Positions 12,003 to 27,200 of a stretch of DNA of 64,000 bases are shown piece after piece. The position numbers were made by a program, and so were the translations under genes. The notes below the pieces were generated by a model. That model saw only the letters and a list, made by a program, of their open reading frames with translations, was not told the DNA's origin and did no database searches. The stretch lies in NCBI GenBank assembly GCA_003546025.1, contig QPKB01000003.1, forward strand, positions 67,087,401-67,151,400. The letters are read 5' to 3'. The stretch is from Camphora micrantha (Eukaryota > Streptophyta > Magnoliopsida > Laurales > Lauraceae). Position 1 is the first letter of the stretch. Every line of letters starts with the position of its first letter.

Positions 12003-12149
12003 ATAGTGATGAAAACATATCAGTTGTAATGTCCCATCCAACATTGAAATAAATGCATAAAGGTGTTAATATCACATACAACAATAACTTCACACATCAT
12101 GTTCCATGAAAGTTCAGACCAAACCTAGTTCCAATGATCGTGAGTGGGT

Positions 12150-12228
12150 TCAAAGGATCCAACCCGGATTGAAGTTACTCTCACTGCTCCTAGGAAGGTT
12201 TGCTTCAGCAGAGACAAAGTTGTGATAC
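12150..12228 (-). CDS. AGL6: AGL6-like exon 8 (AGL6 motif II, stop)
   Basis: 79 bp after acceptor CCAAAACAG. It completes the glycine codon and encodes YHNFVSAEANLPRS, then SESNFNPGWIL and TGA. The SNF-x-x-GW(I/V)L end is the AGL6 motif II, which fixes both the exon and the orthology. Confidence 0.93.
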
Positions 12229-15200
12229 CTGTTTTGGAAGTTCCATACATTAGAACCATCCAATTATGTATTAGGAGCATTGGCTAATGGATATACTCCC
12301 AACTAAACCCAAATCATAGCAGGGATGGTGATGGAGTGGGGCAGGGTGGGTTTGGGTTTAGGCATGCCCGAACCCGACCTACTTGGTATTTGTACCACCC
12401 CATACCTGCCCCGACCCGTGGCATGTTTTATGGTTGACATACCAAACCTGCCCCATGAGAGTCACGGGCTGGGTCAGGTTTGTTAGTGGTTAAATAAATG
12501 TGTTAGTGAAGATTTGAACCGAAAACATTTAGAAAAATGTCAATCATTGCCACCATCTGCACTAATGACATTTCATATACAAAACCTTACTTAGTAATAT
12601 ATAAAGTAAAGACATATGTGGAGGGGCGGGGCAGGCTAGACACACCCAAAACCCAAACCCGCCTATATGGAAAACCATACCCGACCCGAACCCTACTAGC
12701 ACACTATCAAACCCACCCACCCCTTATAGGAGCGGGTTAGGGTGGGTCCCCATTTAAACCCGACCCATTCCATTCGACTTTGGTGCAATTTATAACTTGA
12801 CAATCATATTTTGTGGGATACCATTCCTGACCAGACACCAAATCAAAATTAGTCATCAACAATGTTGATTGTTTGGAAGGTAAAGGTAGGAAAATGGAAT
12901 TATCCCACGTAATGAGAATTCCAACCTGCACCACTGGTAAACAATAGCAGATAACCATCTATCTGCTGGGAGATATCCAAACTGCTTGTCGTTTGGGGTG
13001 AACCCAAAATCTTTTAATCTGCTCATGTAAACAGAGTTCATTTTAATGATGCAAAGATTTATTAGTGTGCATGCCTAGGTGCCCCATACTACTTGATTTG
13101 GACTGCTTAGACCCAGCCGGTGGCGGGCCCAAGATTTTCATTTGAGGGTGTGGGCCCAAACAGGCAAGTGAGTTTTTGGAACAAACCCAAGATTTTCATG
13201 TGGGTTTTGGGGGGCGGACGCAGGATTTTTATGTAAAATTTCGAAGTAGAGGTAGAATTTTGATTGTGGTTTTAGAAGCAGATCGAGGTCTAGTGGGTGC
13301 GTGTGCCCCCACATGGATGCATGTGGGTCCGCCCCTGGACCCAGCAGTATCATCCTCAAATTTGTTCTCATCTAAATCCTAAAAAACAGAAACAGTTGAA
13401 AAAGAAAAACTAAAGGGTGTACCCGATCTGCAACGTGGTGGGTTCACAGTCCATGGTGGTTGATTGCGAAGGGTGAACAGAAAAGGTGTTGTTTCCAACT
13501 ATAGCTCCAGCATCCCAAGTGCCCTGAATGGTGGTAAAAGGTCCCTGTCCTGCTTCAAGCTGAAATCCAAAGCACACAAAATGGTGAAACCATTACGAGC
13601 AGGCAAAACGATAAAAATATCACAAAAATGGCCATTATTCAAGCAAAACCTTGCTTTTGAGCTGCTTGTTCATTTCTCCAAGTTGACACTCCTGTGAAGA
13701 GGAACCAGCAAGGCATAAATATTAAATAGGAAAGATGAGTGGAAAGAAACAGTGCCCAACCCAGTACACTATACACACCAGTGGGTATTACTTAAAGTTT
13801 TTTAATTCTTGAACTGGAACAATTTCATACACTTTGTTTTTTTGTCATTTCATGGCAAAACTTTCCATACCATTCTTTCATGTCTTATGATGCAAGAAAA
13901 TTGTTTGGAACTCACTAAGAACATAGTATGACTGAATTCGACTAAATCATAATCTCTGTGTGAATTATACCAGTATCAGTAATTAGTCATTTGGCACAAT
14001 GTGCTGAACATGTACAACCATATCTTTTACACTGAATATTTTGATATTGTGTGAGATGGCATATTAATAACCTTCTCTTTCAAGGCATATACATTGTTCA
14101 GACCCATGTCCGAGTAAAATAGGAAGACAAAATACAATATCCAACTAGTGCTATACGTCTGACTTCTGATGAAAGATACATGTCTAAACAAAAATTTCCA
14201 AATGGAAGAAATGCAATTCATTTTTTTTTTTGGTGCTGGGCACTACTGGAAAGGAAGATTATCATGGTCATATAGAGGATGCGTATGGACCTATTGCAAT
14301 TTACTCTGCAAAGTTGGACTAGGGAAAAATCTGAGATCATCATCACCACCACCACCACCACCACCACCATCATCATAGCCTTATTCCAACAATCTGGGGA
14401 AAATTGTGAGCTATCGCCTCTAATCACTAGTGTAGTTAGTTATTAGCTTCTACTGACTGTTGTTTTTTAGAAGTTATCATCTGCAATTGTTGTTTCTAGA
14501 CAGAGAAGGGCTTCATATTACTACATAAAGAAGGGGAAATATTTGATCCTGTTTCTTGGAGTCTGCACATAATTCATTCTCCTGTTTCTAGGAGTCTGCA
14601 TATAATTCATTCTCCTTTGATTTAACTCCTACGATTAGGAGTGGTAACCAACCAAGTTGAGCACCAAGGTTCTGGCCCAAACTAAGCCCAACTTGTCTAT
14701 TTACTGAGTTGGAAATAAGAACCCAACCACAACCCATCTATTAGCAGGTCATCCCAAACCATAGCTGGCTAAGCCTTTTAATTTAGTGATTTTGTGGCCT
14801 TCTTTGAGAAGCAACAGCAATATAATATACGAAAGAATTGTAAAATGGTAATTACAGTCTAGAGAGGCAATAGACTGCCACACAAGAAAAATCAAACGTT
14901 ACAAATAAAAAACTGCTCATCTCCAAATCACATCTTGACACCCCCACATCAGATAGCACAGCCTTAATTTAACTCTTTTTCTTGGAATAACTCATATATC
15001 AAGAGATGATGCAAGAATTGATTTGCAACCAAACTTGCCAATCTCCATGAGAGCCATCAGTGAGCTTGCAACCAATTCAATATGTTATTCAAATCAGTTT
15101 AAATTAAAGGTGAGCCTGACCATGAATCTATATAAAGATTTAGTCCTTCTTTTAATGTCATATGTACTCTCTATTTGGAATCCATGTTTTGGGAGTAACA

Positions 15201-18200
15201 CAAAAGGCTAATAATTTCCCCTTTATCCTTTTTAATAGTTTCACCAATCCCAGATGGACTGAGTTTACCTAGGGAACTTCCATATGCATTAGGGTTCCAT
15301 CGGCCTGCTTTGATTGATACTCCGCATACTTTGACTTCAAAGACCAATAGCTTTTAATAACCACCTCCTGTTCTCTTTCAAGATCCAAATTGGAAATGTC
15401 AATAAAATCTTTTTACCTGTGATCCCATTGGAACAACCATGACCTTATTCTACCCACAAGAGCTCTATTGTGCCAAACCTCTTTTCCTTTGGAATTGTAG
15501 CATGACTCGTACTATTGTGCCAAACCTTAAAATATGTGATTCTTTCTTTTCCTTCCACAATCCCCATGTGATTGCCAATGACAGCATTTTCCACAAAATC
15601 TGACATGATGGTTAGGCACAAGGGTGGACCTAAGTGTTAGCACACAGGTGCGAGAGAATATAATATGTTATAAGATTTGATTTTATTATTTAACGCCTTC
15701 ACTTGACCATATGCCGCACCACCCAAACTAAAATCCTGGGTCCGCCATTGGTTAGGAAGACTCAATCCGCAACTGACGTGGATTGGATGTGGATCAGATT
15801 GGGTTAGGAATTTTCCACCCCTAACGAAGGCACAGCCATTGGATGTGGAAATGGCACCAACTAACATTCTCAGATGAAAAAAAAAAGGAGCAACTCATCT
15901 AATTCTCAAGCTTTTAATGACTTTCATATTTGCAACAGGTTGAAGAAGCATGCAAATAATCTTTGATTGAAATATGCAAAGATTATGTTAACACATGATC
16001 CTGTTTATGTTGATCTACAATTATGACAGACATTTAAGAATCCCTATAGAATAGTATAGCTATTAATAAAGGAATGCAACCATGTTAATGTATGAAGTTG
16101 TAAAGTTATATACTTCTTTACCACCAATGGTTTTCCTTTGTTCTTGTTTTCAATTTTCAAACCATTTAGTCATTTTCACAGGTTTAAAAGAAGAAAGTAA
16201 TGAGATTACTGCTTGCAAACCATTCGATAATACATAAAGTGAAACACAAATCAGAAAGCACCTCCAAAAAAAAAATGACTTGCACTCCATGCATCTATTA
16301 GTGCAATCGAACTACATAGATCATTTTCATAGCACTACATGCCTTACCTTTTTGCGAAGTTCTTCGATTTGCTCCAACATTAATTGTGTCTGCAATTAGA
16401 ACAATATGTAGGTATCATCATCTCCATTTCACACTTTTATAATGGATGTTTTCATTTACTATTAGGTATTATAGGATGGTAGTCTTCTTCGGGAAAATAT
16501 TCTTTTGTGGAACATTCAATGGCTAACATTTAATACAGATTTTACTTAAAGAAATGGCTTCACAAATAAAAAGACATTGACCATGTTAGGATTGATTAGG
16601 GTAAATCTTTATTAATTAGGATTTTGTTAATTAGGGCTTTGATCATGTGGGTGGCCTTGAGTTAACCCTCTGGTCACAATTGGGGGAATCAACAGGATTA
16701 CTAAACAGGTAGGTTCAGTTTCGGTCATGACCTATTGTCCAAAAAGTTTCAACCAACCCAAACCCAGCCCAAAAGGGTGGGGGTGTATTTTTTCAAATAA
16801 TGGCTCCCACAAGGAAAATTTACTCCTTCCTAGCCGACCCATTGCCACCGCTACTATTAAGTAGAATGGCTAGATGTGCTTTGATAGTAGTAGTTGGTGA
16901 CCTTAGTATATAGTAGAGAATAGAGATAGTTACTTATACAGTAGTCACATGATTTAATGTACTGGACAGTTAGTATGGGTTTGAATGCTTGGATTTCAAT
17001 GGAAATGTACCAATTTTTTTCCTAAAAATAAGGTACATTTCCATGGAAATGGAAATACCTAAACACAGGCTTCTTGAATAAAATCTCTTCTAGAAAAAAC
17101 ATAAATAAAATAAAATAAATCCTTTTTTAAGAAAATGGATATTTTTTTTATCAACAATGCAAGAAAACTAGAAAACCAACATTTTTAATCATGTAAAATA
17201 GAATATTTAAATTTGATACATGATAGTAACCAGTTCCTTATGCACCCACTTCTTCAACAAAACCTCAATCAAACTAAAAATATATCCAAATACCCTTCTT
17301 TGCCTTGCTTGTGATAGTGCTACTTCAAGCTGTCTTTCTAGTCGCTGCAGTTCTTTTACACTTAGTGGTCCGAGATCTTCCCCAAGCAAATGCCTTGACA
17401 TAAAACAAAAATTATCATTTCTCCATGTAAAAAGAAGAAACCGTATTAGTATACTTGTGGTAGCACTGACTGTAAATAAGACTAGTTCGAGTAAATGAAG
17501 TAATACACATAACAGAATGTGTAGTAACATCATGCTTCTCAAGGGATTTTGAAATCAAGATAACCTCTGTGAACGCTGCAGGGATTCATATTTAGACTTC
17601 AACTTGGACACCTCCTGGTACCAGCTCTGCGTTGACAAATTACACAAAAGCTAAATAAAAATTTTCACTGACATTTGCATCAAATCCATGAGGAACTTAA
17701 TTCTCTACCATGCAATGAGAAACAGTAAATATTTTCTTCCTATAAAAAATTGAAGGAAAATAAAAATAAGAAGTGTTTAAATATGTATGCAATTTTATCA
17801 CTGCAAGATTCATCTGTGAAGAATAAAATAGTTAAATATTCCTTTGGTGTGAAATGTTTAATAAAACTGCATCTATTGCCAGATGAGCATGTTTAATGAA
17901 TGCCAACCATCTCACAGGCTTCTTCCTTTTGGAAACAGAGTTGTGTTTTGGTCCAGGAAGGACCCACTCTGCACAAGGGTAATGAGTGCACTAGTTGTTC
18001 TGTTGCTTTATGGCAATTCATGCATGATTCTAAGGTGTACAACCAGTCCCAGAATGTAATTCCTTGTTCAGATAAAGATAATGTTCTATATAGCTTTTTT
18101 TTATTTACAATACCAAAGAAACATCTTATAGAAAAGCAGAAAAGAAGTATGCAGGAGTACATGAGCATGAACTAAGGAAGACTGATGTTGATTATTAGAG

Positions 18201-21200
18201 GCATGAAAAAGATCCGATTCAGTGGGACAGTAAAACTGTAAAAAAGTCGGAATAAAAAAGCTCCCCAACTGAGCCATATGATCAAAACACATAAATACTC
18301 ACCCTCCCCCCAAAATGAATAAGGAAAACAAAATCAGACCTCAAAAACAGAATTACAGCAAGGAAACAACATTCCGAGAATCATGTGATTCTCACACTCC
18401 TTGCTTTACTAGGGTGTCATTCTCCCCATTAAAACTCCTAAGAACATAATACATGAGACCAAGATTCACCTCACAAAATCATGAATTTTCTTCTTCTTTT
18501 TTTTTTTTTTTTTCTGTCAAGAAATACATACACAGATGCATCAAAGTTCAGCTTAAATGAACTAGTCAGTGAGGGTGAGGACTGAGGACTATCTTGGACT
18601 ACCACAACTTCTGTGCAACATCAATGCGCAAACCCCTTGATAACATTTCATGATCATCGCCAGAAAATAACAGTGTTTCACACCTAACAACATAATTCAC
18701 TGGCACTTGTAGCCCTATGTCCGAAACATCTCCTGTTTCACTCCTATATGGACCAGATCACTACTAAGGAAGAAAAACCATAGAGATTTTCCTCTTGTAT
18801 TCATGCCATGCCTCAAAAGGAGAATATAACCAAGCCGAAAGCTCCCATCCACTATTGAACAAGAGCGAAACTCATTCCATGGAAAGTGAGTCATAAAGCA
18901 CACAAGGAGGAGATAATTCATAGAATATGCATCTCCAACACACAGAGATCTTTCACAAAAAAATCTCTTAGGCTCCCTCAAGTTGTACATTGTGAGAATT
19001 TTGGAGAGCAATCTATCTGAAGGTAATTGCCCTTGTTAGGGCCAGAATCAAATGCAGGACAGATAATTGTTACACAAGTAAGCACATGGAAATTGAGTAT
19101 TAAACTCCTACTGTCCGCTTGCAGTTTAACTCACATTTATATACTAACTAGGCTGGCTGAAAGTAACTGAACAATATCCATCTTCTCTATCAGTCTTGGA
19201 TAGTCTCTTATATCATATAAAACAGATGGTTAGCATTTTTGTATATCATGATATGGGAATATGGAGCCTTCACACTTAATCAAGTATGATTTCACCTAGA
19301 AAATACATAGTCAAAGTAGGAGTTCACCCAGACTATGCATTCTAATGAGTAGTTATAGTGGGTCTAATGTAGATTAGCCAGTCCAGAACCATTTTCCTGA
19401 CTTTTCATGGTACATGTCATGTTGAAATCTATTTGGGAGATTTCTGAGATGATTGTTTTAGGTCAATCTAATAAACTAATATAACTTACTTAACTTGGAA
19501 ATATATCATTGATCAGAGAAAAGCCATAACATGTGCCATTGATAGACATGGACGTAACATAGTAGACAAGGGAAATCCAACATGCATACACATGTATTGA
19601 TATAATGATATTAACATAGAAAATAAAAAAATATTAAACAAATTTCATCTATAAAAACATAAACATACAAATATTTGTTAACACAAGCGAAATGTGTTGG
19701 ACTTATGTTAATAGTGCATGAAAGTCATAATGATTATATGTGCACACAAGAACATAATGTTTTAGGATATACTTTTGTCTAAGATGGTGTAATTATATGA
19801 TCTAAAAACGTTTTAGTTCTTTTATTCGGAGAAATGATAGAGAAGAATAAAAAAGAGAATCATAAAGTTAATTTGTGATGCATGGACATGCACATGGAGA
19901 GAAGGGGGGTGGGGTGGAGGAGGAGGTGGATGTCAAACCTGTGTTTCACCATCGGTTATATTAGCATCATGTGGATTGTAACAGCACCGCCGGTACCGCT
20001 CAAGGGTTTTGTTCACACTGATAGGTAAATAAAAATGAACCATGATCAAACAGCTCAAACTGAAAATAGATATTGGCACTTCATGTTATCACAAACTACT
20101 CATGCACTTCATTAAACAAAGTGGCATGTATAGATATTGGTACAAAATATGGTAATTATTTTTATTTATAATCAATGGCATGCAGACAACTATTATTAGA
20201 TATGCAATGACTGGTACCCCTAGTCCTGCTCATTTGAGAATAAATATTTGTCGGGCTCTTTAGCGGTTGCTATTCTAGCATTTAGACAATGTGACAACAT
20301 CATGACAAAAATAACACAAATATTGGCTACTTTATAATTTATCTACAGACCTAAGCTAGCACAATTGAAGTGTCTAATTCAGATTCAGGCATATGTGCTA
20401 GCATCTCTGAAGATTGACGTGCTTTCCCTCTCAAAAGAATAAATTACAAATCATCATGGAAATTCTTAAGCATGATCTTGGAAATCAATGTTGATTGTTG
20501 AAAGTACCACGCCACTGTTGGGATCAGTATTTTCATTTCAAGAATAAGTGAGAGGTATGGCATCATTTTACACATGAGAATTTCTAAAAGGAACCTGATC
20601 AATTGGGGGATTCAGCAAAAGGAAAAATGAATGGTTTATTGTTGATTATAGGAAAAGAAAAAACTATAGAATGATACACAGTGTTGGTAACAATTTGTGA
20701 ATCTGAACAGTTTGATGTAATCCTCCCGCCTGAATTAAGTACAAGACTCACTTGAAGCATCATTCGATTGAGCATGTATAAAATACATGATTATTCCGAG
20801 ACCAAGTCAGTGATAATTGTGATTACTTCAATCATTGCCCGTATTGTGTTGTATTATGGATTCATGCAAGCAAGCACGCTTTCTATACAGATTCTCCTCT
20901 TCATCATCCCACCAGTCCCTTCCTCTTCTTCTTCAAATATCACTTGCTTTGAACTCTCCCTCCATTCCTGCAGGTAATCCACTTCCTGTTCTCAGGACTT
21001 CCAGAAGCACTTCTTTCATCACCTTCACCATAACTAACCACACTGCAATTACTACATTACACAGTGGCAAAGTATCATTTACAATCCAAACCGGGCTTCT
21101 CCATTATCAAATTTCTATCAGGAACCTAAGTGGAATGTGATCCAAAACACAACCCCTACTTCTCCACTTGTAAAATCTTTCAGTTTTAAGTGGTTTGGAT

Positions 21201-24200
21201 TTACCATAAGTCCCTTAAAATAATGAAAGAGGACTAGATGAGCCATTGTATATGTATGTTTTCCAGCCCCACATATACATATCGATAGTAAGTACAGTGT
21301 ACAAGAAACTTATCAATAACAAATAACATGACAATAGGGATTTTCTCCTGCAGACTTCTGCATTGTTATGGTGGGTGGTGTGAAATTTAGGAGGTCCTAG
21401 TTTTTGATGGGGGGAACCGCTCTTTAACATCCAGTCGGAACATACGTACTGTAACAAACAGACAGATGGTTCTAAAGCTACAATAGGCACGTTTGTATAC
21501 TATGACTACAATACAAGCAATACAAATGGCCAACATATCAGAACTTATCACAAATGAGAGCAATAAAAGATGGAGAATGTTCTCCTACAAGCAGAGGTCG
21601 TGGGAATCACTTAAAATGCATGTGTATCAATGGGAGGGCAGATAGAAAAGGTCTCCTGGTGGACAAGGTGGAGCCAAAAAAATCAGCCCCCACCAGATTA
21701 TCCTAGCCCTTCATTTAACAGCCTTTAAAGTTTAATGGGCCTCATGCAAGATCGTGGGATGACCGAAGTAGCAAAGCGCCGTACCAATCAAAGGTGGGCC
21801 CAAGTGGGCCCAATAGAGATGGATTGCGCGTGCGCAGGAGAATATTTTCCGTAAAAAAGATAGAATATAATCACCTCACAGTGTTAGCATAACTAGATGT
21901 GAAAAGCCCAATGAGAGAGGATGGTAGTAACTCCTCCCACATACATTCTCCCAGTGACATCCATGAAGCATATTCAAGATTCAACTTGTTGGGTCAAAAG
22001 ATGGCCCCATCAATCGACCCTCACAAACACATAATTCATTAAAGGAACAGCCAAAACATAGATTGGATGGGTTTTTGATAAATGAAGGAGCTTTCAAACT
22101 CTAATGGGAATTTTGACAAACAGTTGGGGGTTGAATACGAAAACCATGAGATTGGAATTGCCAAGGAGCTTGAAAACAGGAATGCTTACATCCATGAGCC
22201 ATTGGAATGGCTCTAGCCCATGACGCGACTTTCCGGCGGTGGGCCCAAGATGGATGGCCTCTAGATCATCATCACCTGGGGCCCACCAGATGGTCGGTCC
22301 AGGAGTCAACATCATCTTCTCTTTCTTCCATCGACTGTTATAGCAACGGCAGAAAAGAAAAGGCGTAATATTTATATGTGAGTTTGCTATAGTTGAGGGG
22401 GCCTGATTTGAAATGGATCCAGTTTCTCTTCTATCATCACCTCATAATTATCCTATGATAAATCTACATAGATCCGTGTAGATACTCCACAGTGGCTCAA
22501 TTACCTACCAATTGAAAAATGAAATCTTTCCTCATGCATGCATGCATGGAATGCCTCAAAATTTCACCCGATTAGGAGTCGGTCCCACCGTAAAATTCAT
22601 ATCAACTAATAACTTGATTAATAATGTGTTAATCACACTATTAAGCAAAATAATCAATTGCACAATGGGACCCGATCCTATTATAGTGATATTTTGGGAT
22701 ATCCCATACATGGAAGGCGATCGAGTCGGACTTTCAAGTGGGTCCCAATGTGGGGTTCCGCTCCTTCAATTGATCCAGACTCTTTTGAAGGCCCAAATAT
22801 TCCAGCTGGAAATCTTTCTTTTATGGTCACCCTATTCTCGTTAGGCATTCTTCCCTCAGCTGTTGAGAAACACATGAGGAATTTCCTATGGTAAGTCGAG
22901 CTCATACTGAAGAAAGATCAAGCAGGTTTGGGCATGTCGAGGATTGGGCTCCACCCAATGGGAAGTATTGAAAAGTATTTCGACGGCCTCCACTAACGCA
23001 TAAATGTTTTAGGTTTTGGTAAGAATTGTTAGTAAAGGAAAGTTGACATGGTATAAGTTGAATTCTTGGAGGAATGATTCGACGCAAAAATGCAAACAGT
23101 GTCTGTATTACTAAAATGTATGACCGGGTTCCACCTTAGGAGAAGTGTTGAGGACTGGCACTACCCAAGAGATATGTAGAATTTCAGAAATGAACTTGGC
23201 TTGCATAATTTTGTCAGGGTTGGGAGGCTACACTATACTACCTCTTATTCTCTTTGGGCCAGTTGGTTTAGATTACGATATTTTGAAGGCAGACAAATTT
23301 GGTTTCTAGACATTGGCTTGACAATTGGATTCTTAGCTCCCCTCTTTCCATAGGAAATTAAAACTGCTACTTCAATGTGGATCAAAGTCTATTGGAACCC
23401 TTTTAGCCTCTGTATGAGGCCTCTGTTTGGTGCTTGAGGAATCGACATTCATCTCCACTTTGAATGCCAATTTGCTGTCTAAGATATGAGACTGGTTTCA
23501 TAGGCATGTGGGGCTTTCTCACTGTCCACTAGTGTTGGTTGTAGCACTTTGGAGAGTTTTACTCATCATTTACCAGTTGCAACTCTTCTTGGTTTGTCAT
23601 TGGCGCCCTTGTACTTTTTTAGCCATCAATGCCTTGAGTCGGGAACAACTTGATTCACAACAGCATGTCTCCATTCATGGACATAATTCTCCAAGTTGTT
23701 AGAGTGGATGCCTTGTCCTACGTAGATTCTCAAAACCTTATAAGAGCAGGACCTAGGACATGTTCAAGAAGAGTCTTCACAGGTGATTGCTGCTGTCCAT
23801 TCTCCCTATTGGCTTCCCTTTTGGCCTTCCCTCAAGCCTTTCAACTTTTGTATTGGTTTGCTGGTTGCGTATGTGAGGATAAACCACTCTCACAGTAGTT
23901 TGTTTTTGTTGTTGTATAGTTTTTACTTTCTTCCCTTATTTTCTTGCGAGACCCCAATTTATGATCCAAATCGATCTTTGTCTAGGACTGATTATTTCCT
24001 TTCTAGCAAGATGATAAAGGCAATAAATTGTACATAAACTAGCTAACGAAGACCTTCTCTCATCTTCATTAATTTTTTTAATTTTTGCACATTCATACTA
24101 ATAACCAAAGCAAATATGGTAAAACTAATTGCACCCAAAAATGATTAAAAAAAAAGTGTTTGCTATCAAATGTTGTAATATGTTTGATATATGTGAATTT

Positions 24201-27200
24201 CACAACATGCAAAAAATATTACATGTGCAATGTGTAAATAAACGACCCCTAGAAAATTAATCGAGTTTTACATATAACTAATTTGACAGTAAGGCAACTC
24301 TCTGGAGAAGTTTTTGGCTAGTGTTACTACATCAAAGTGCACTGAGTTTGGATTGTTTTAAGATGCTTACACGAAACCTTAAGGGGTAGCTCCGTTGGCC
24401 TAGGACCACAGTTTGCACCCGAAGGTTGTAGGTTCGAAACTGCACTACCACACTGGGGCTATATATGAGTTTACCCGGCTTTCCTTTGGGCCCAGAGGGA
24501 TTAGTCCAGCCCAAAGGGTTGGAAACCTTCTGATACCAAAAAAAAGATACTTATACAACAAGAGTACAATTTTTTTTTTTTTTAGTATTCCAGCCAATGG
24601 GGCTGAAACCAAAGAGAGCCCACACACGTCACGTGAGAAGAGAAGTTCACACAAGTGGGAAGAAGACCCACACACATGAGATGAGAAGCCCACACAAGTG
24701 GGAAGGAGAACCCAAACGCATGTGAAGAGTGGCATATCTAATGTTCAACCCCTGGGCAGGCAGGTGAGATGTGGGGTTCCCAACCAATTGAGCAACCCCT
24801 CGTTCTCCACAAGGGAGTATAGTTGAAACACGCATGGAAATGAATTCATAGGAATTCATCGCAAAATGGTTTCTAACAAAAGATCGTCAAAGAGTTGAGG
24901 GGAGATGGATTTAAGGCATAAATGTATGTAAGACCCCAACTTTCCTACAATTTTATTTACTAGGGTGATTGTTGTTTATTCATTTTTCGTTTTTTAATTT
25001 ACTTTTCATTAAAAAGGAAGATATTTGATATCCATCTATAGGTCTCACCTTTGTTTCTTTAATTTTGGCCATTTTTCACTACACATATCTTGGAATTCCC
25101 CGTAAGTGTCAAAATGCAAAGCATATCATAAGAGGATGACTGTTAACTCTTTCTGGGCATTTCTTATCTTGGGAGAATAATGTAAACATCTTAAGTTTTT
25201 TTTTGCTTCAATCAAAATAAATTGCAAAAAAGTAATTGATATAAAATTATTATTAACGTGCAAAAACAATATGTATGTCATAAGGGCCAAGCAGCAAGTT
25301 AATATATATTGTTCGTGATAACAAAAGAGTTGAATGTATGGTTCTGGCTGTTGCTCAAGTCCCTTGTATGTTATTAGGTGTGATCTAAGACCATAAACTA
25401 ATCAATTTGTGAAGTTTCTATTTTTCCTCAAATCCCTTTTGCATTTAGGGGGTCCTATTAAACCACCCGAACTTTTTAGGTATCCCACAAGAACGACAGG
25501 ATCAAAACCCGTTCTGATACATGTAAGATGCTATGCACCAACCCAAAAGCTTAAGCTGATAGGTGCAAGGCCAAAACAGGTATATGAAACCCGTCCAACT
25601 AAGGACTTAGGCGATGCGGGATATGGGACATCCCAATAGGTGATAATTGTGACAGTAATTAGAAATGGGATACCACATTTAATGAAAAAGTCCCAACAAC
25701 TGAGACAATCAAGTGTACTATGACAAAAATGATCTAAAACACCAGCTTCATTGCAATTGGAGCATGGCAAGTAAGGTGTACACAAGCACACATATAAATA
25801 TTATTGATAAATGCACTCCAATGAAAGAAAACGAGGAGATGGGGAAGTTGACAGATGTGTCCAATTGTTTGAATTGATCATGAATAGATCCCATAGTAAA
25901 AATAAAAGGTGGTACATTTTATAAAGTCAACTCTAGATTCTTCTCTAGCTTCTGCAGCATGGTTGAAAATCAATTTGAATACAAGATTTGTGTTTTCCAC
26001 TTGGACGTTCGAAATCGAAATAGAAATAGACGAAAATAAAACAAAGTGAATTTTTTTCAACAGTCAAAATAAAATGTTAATTATTTGACAATCAAAATAA
26101 AATGATTAGAATTGTCTTATAACCATCCCATTAGGTCACCTCGACAAAGCTTACTCAATGGCCTACCGGAGATTTATGCAAAATAAATCTAAAACTGACA
26201 ATGTTTAGATTACCCCTATGCCTAATCTAGTACAGTTTACAGATGGATCTTATGTGTGTGTATATACAGACAAATGGATCTTTATGTATTTATTTTTCTG
26301 TTGGGGCCATATCCCAAAACCATGACATGATGATCTCAACCAAAAGGTTTAAGCCATCAAGCTTGGTTACAGACTGGCAAATGAATCTTTAACTGTTTAT
26401 AGGTAAAATAGTTTCTTTTGGTGTTCTGCCACACCACCCACATTGGTTTTTCTGTTTCCTTTGAGATTGCCACCATAAATCTTGTAGAACCCTAAATTGC
26501 CGAAGAAAGTGAGATAAGATAGATAAAGAGACAGATATATGAAAAAAACCAAAATATTTTTCTTCAACCTTGACTACTGCCTAAATATTGACAGATATTC
26601 CTTTTATATAACTTTAGCCAAATCAAGTTCCTCCATGCAACCACCACCACCACAATCATACAGTCATACTATCATCTCCTTTAGCTTTGTTCAATCTCAT
26701 CTAGGATTAGCTGAGCTCTAGTGAGTTCTATTTTTCAATTTAATCCAACATAAATCCACGACGAGTACCTGGAGAAGACTCTAGCAGCTAGGTGCTTTGG
26801 AAGAGCAGTTGAAAAGAAAGGTTTTGATGCAGTAGATTACATCTGCCTTGTCTTTGTTAGAGGTAAGATATTAGGTTTAGGTTGTTAGAGATTTTAGCGA
26901 CAGATTAAAAGTTTGGATTTTAATTATTATCTTATAATTCTCTCTCCTGTATAAATTTAGAAATCTGTGTGAATGAAATATTCTGTGAAATTATGGGAAT
27001 AGGTTCTTGGAATTCTTTCGTGGTATCTGAGACCCGGGTCCAGTGATGATCTTGCGAGCAAGCTGGACACCTCCTATCCATCCTTCATGCTTCCACGATA
27101 ATCACTGATGATTAATGTCAGTTTTCTTTTATAACAATAAAACAAACATCTTCTCTCATCCATCCAATAGCATAAGCTTTTGAATCTCACCATCTCCATC

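Larger units (their letters stand above)
9911..12149. other. 3' flank of the AGL6-like gene, no gene seen
   Basis: Contains two CAG-type microsatellites, at 10214-10239 and 11680-11701, each ending in CAGTTG. The minus-strand frame at 10155-10601 reads through the first of these as poly-alanine and has no recognisable domain. The stretch 10930-11560 is ordinary AT-rich sequence. Confidence 0.5.

Noticed and set aside
12737..13041. Minus-strand frames between AGL6-like exons 7 and 8
   Set aside because: Considered as the last exon, but they lack AGL6 motif II. The correct terminal exon is 12228-12150 and these are intronic.
16976..17064. Possible microRNA precursor
   Set aside because: The stem is only about 20 bp with an A/T loop and lies in an intron among MITE debris; nothing supports precise processing.
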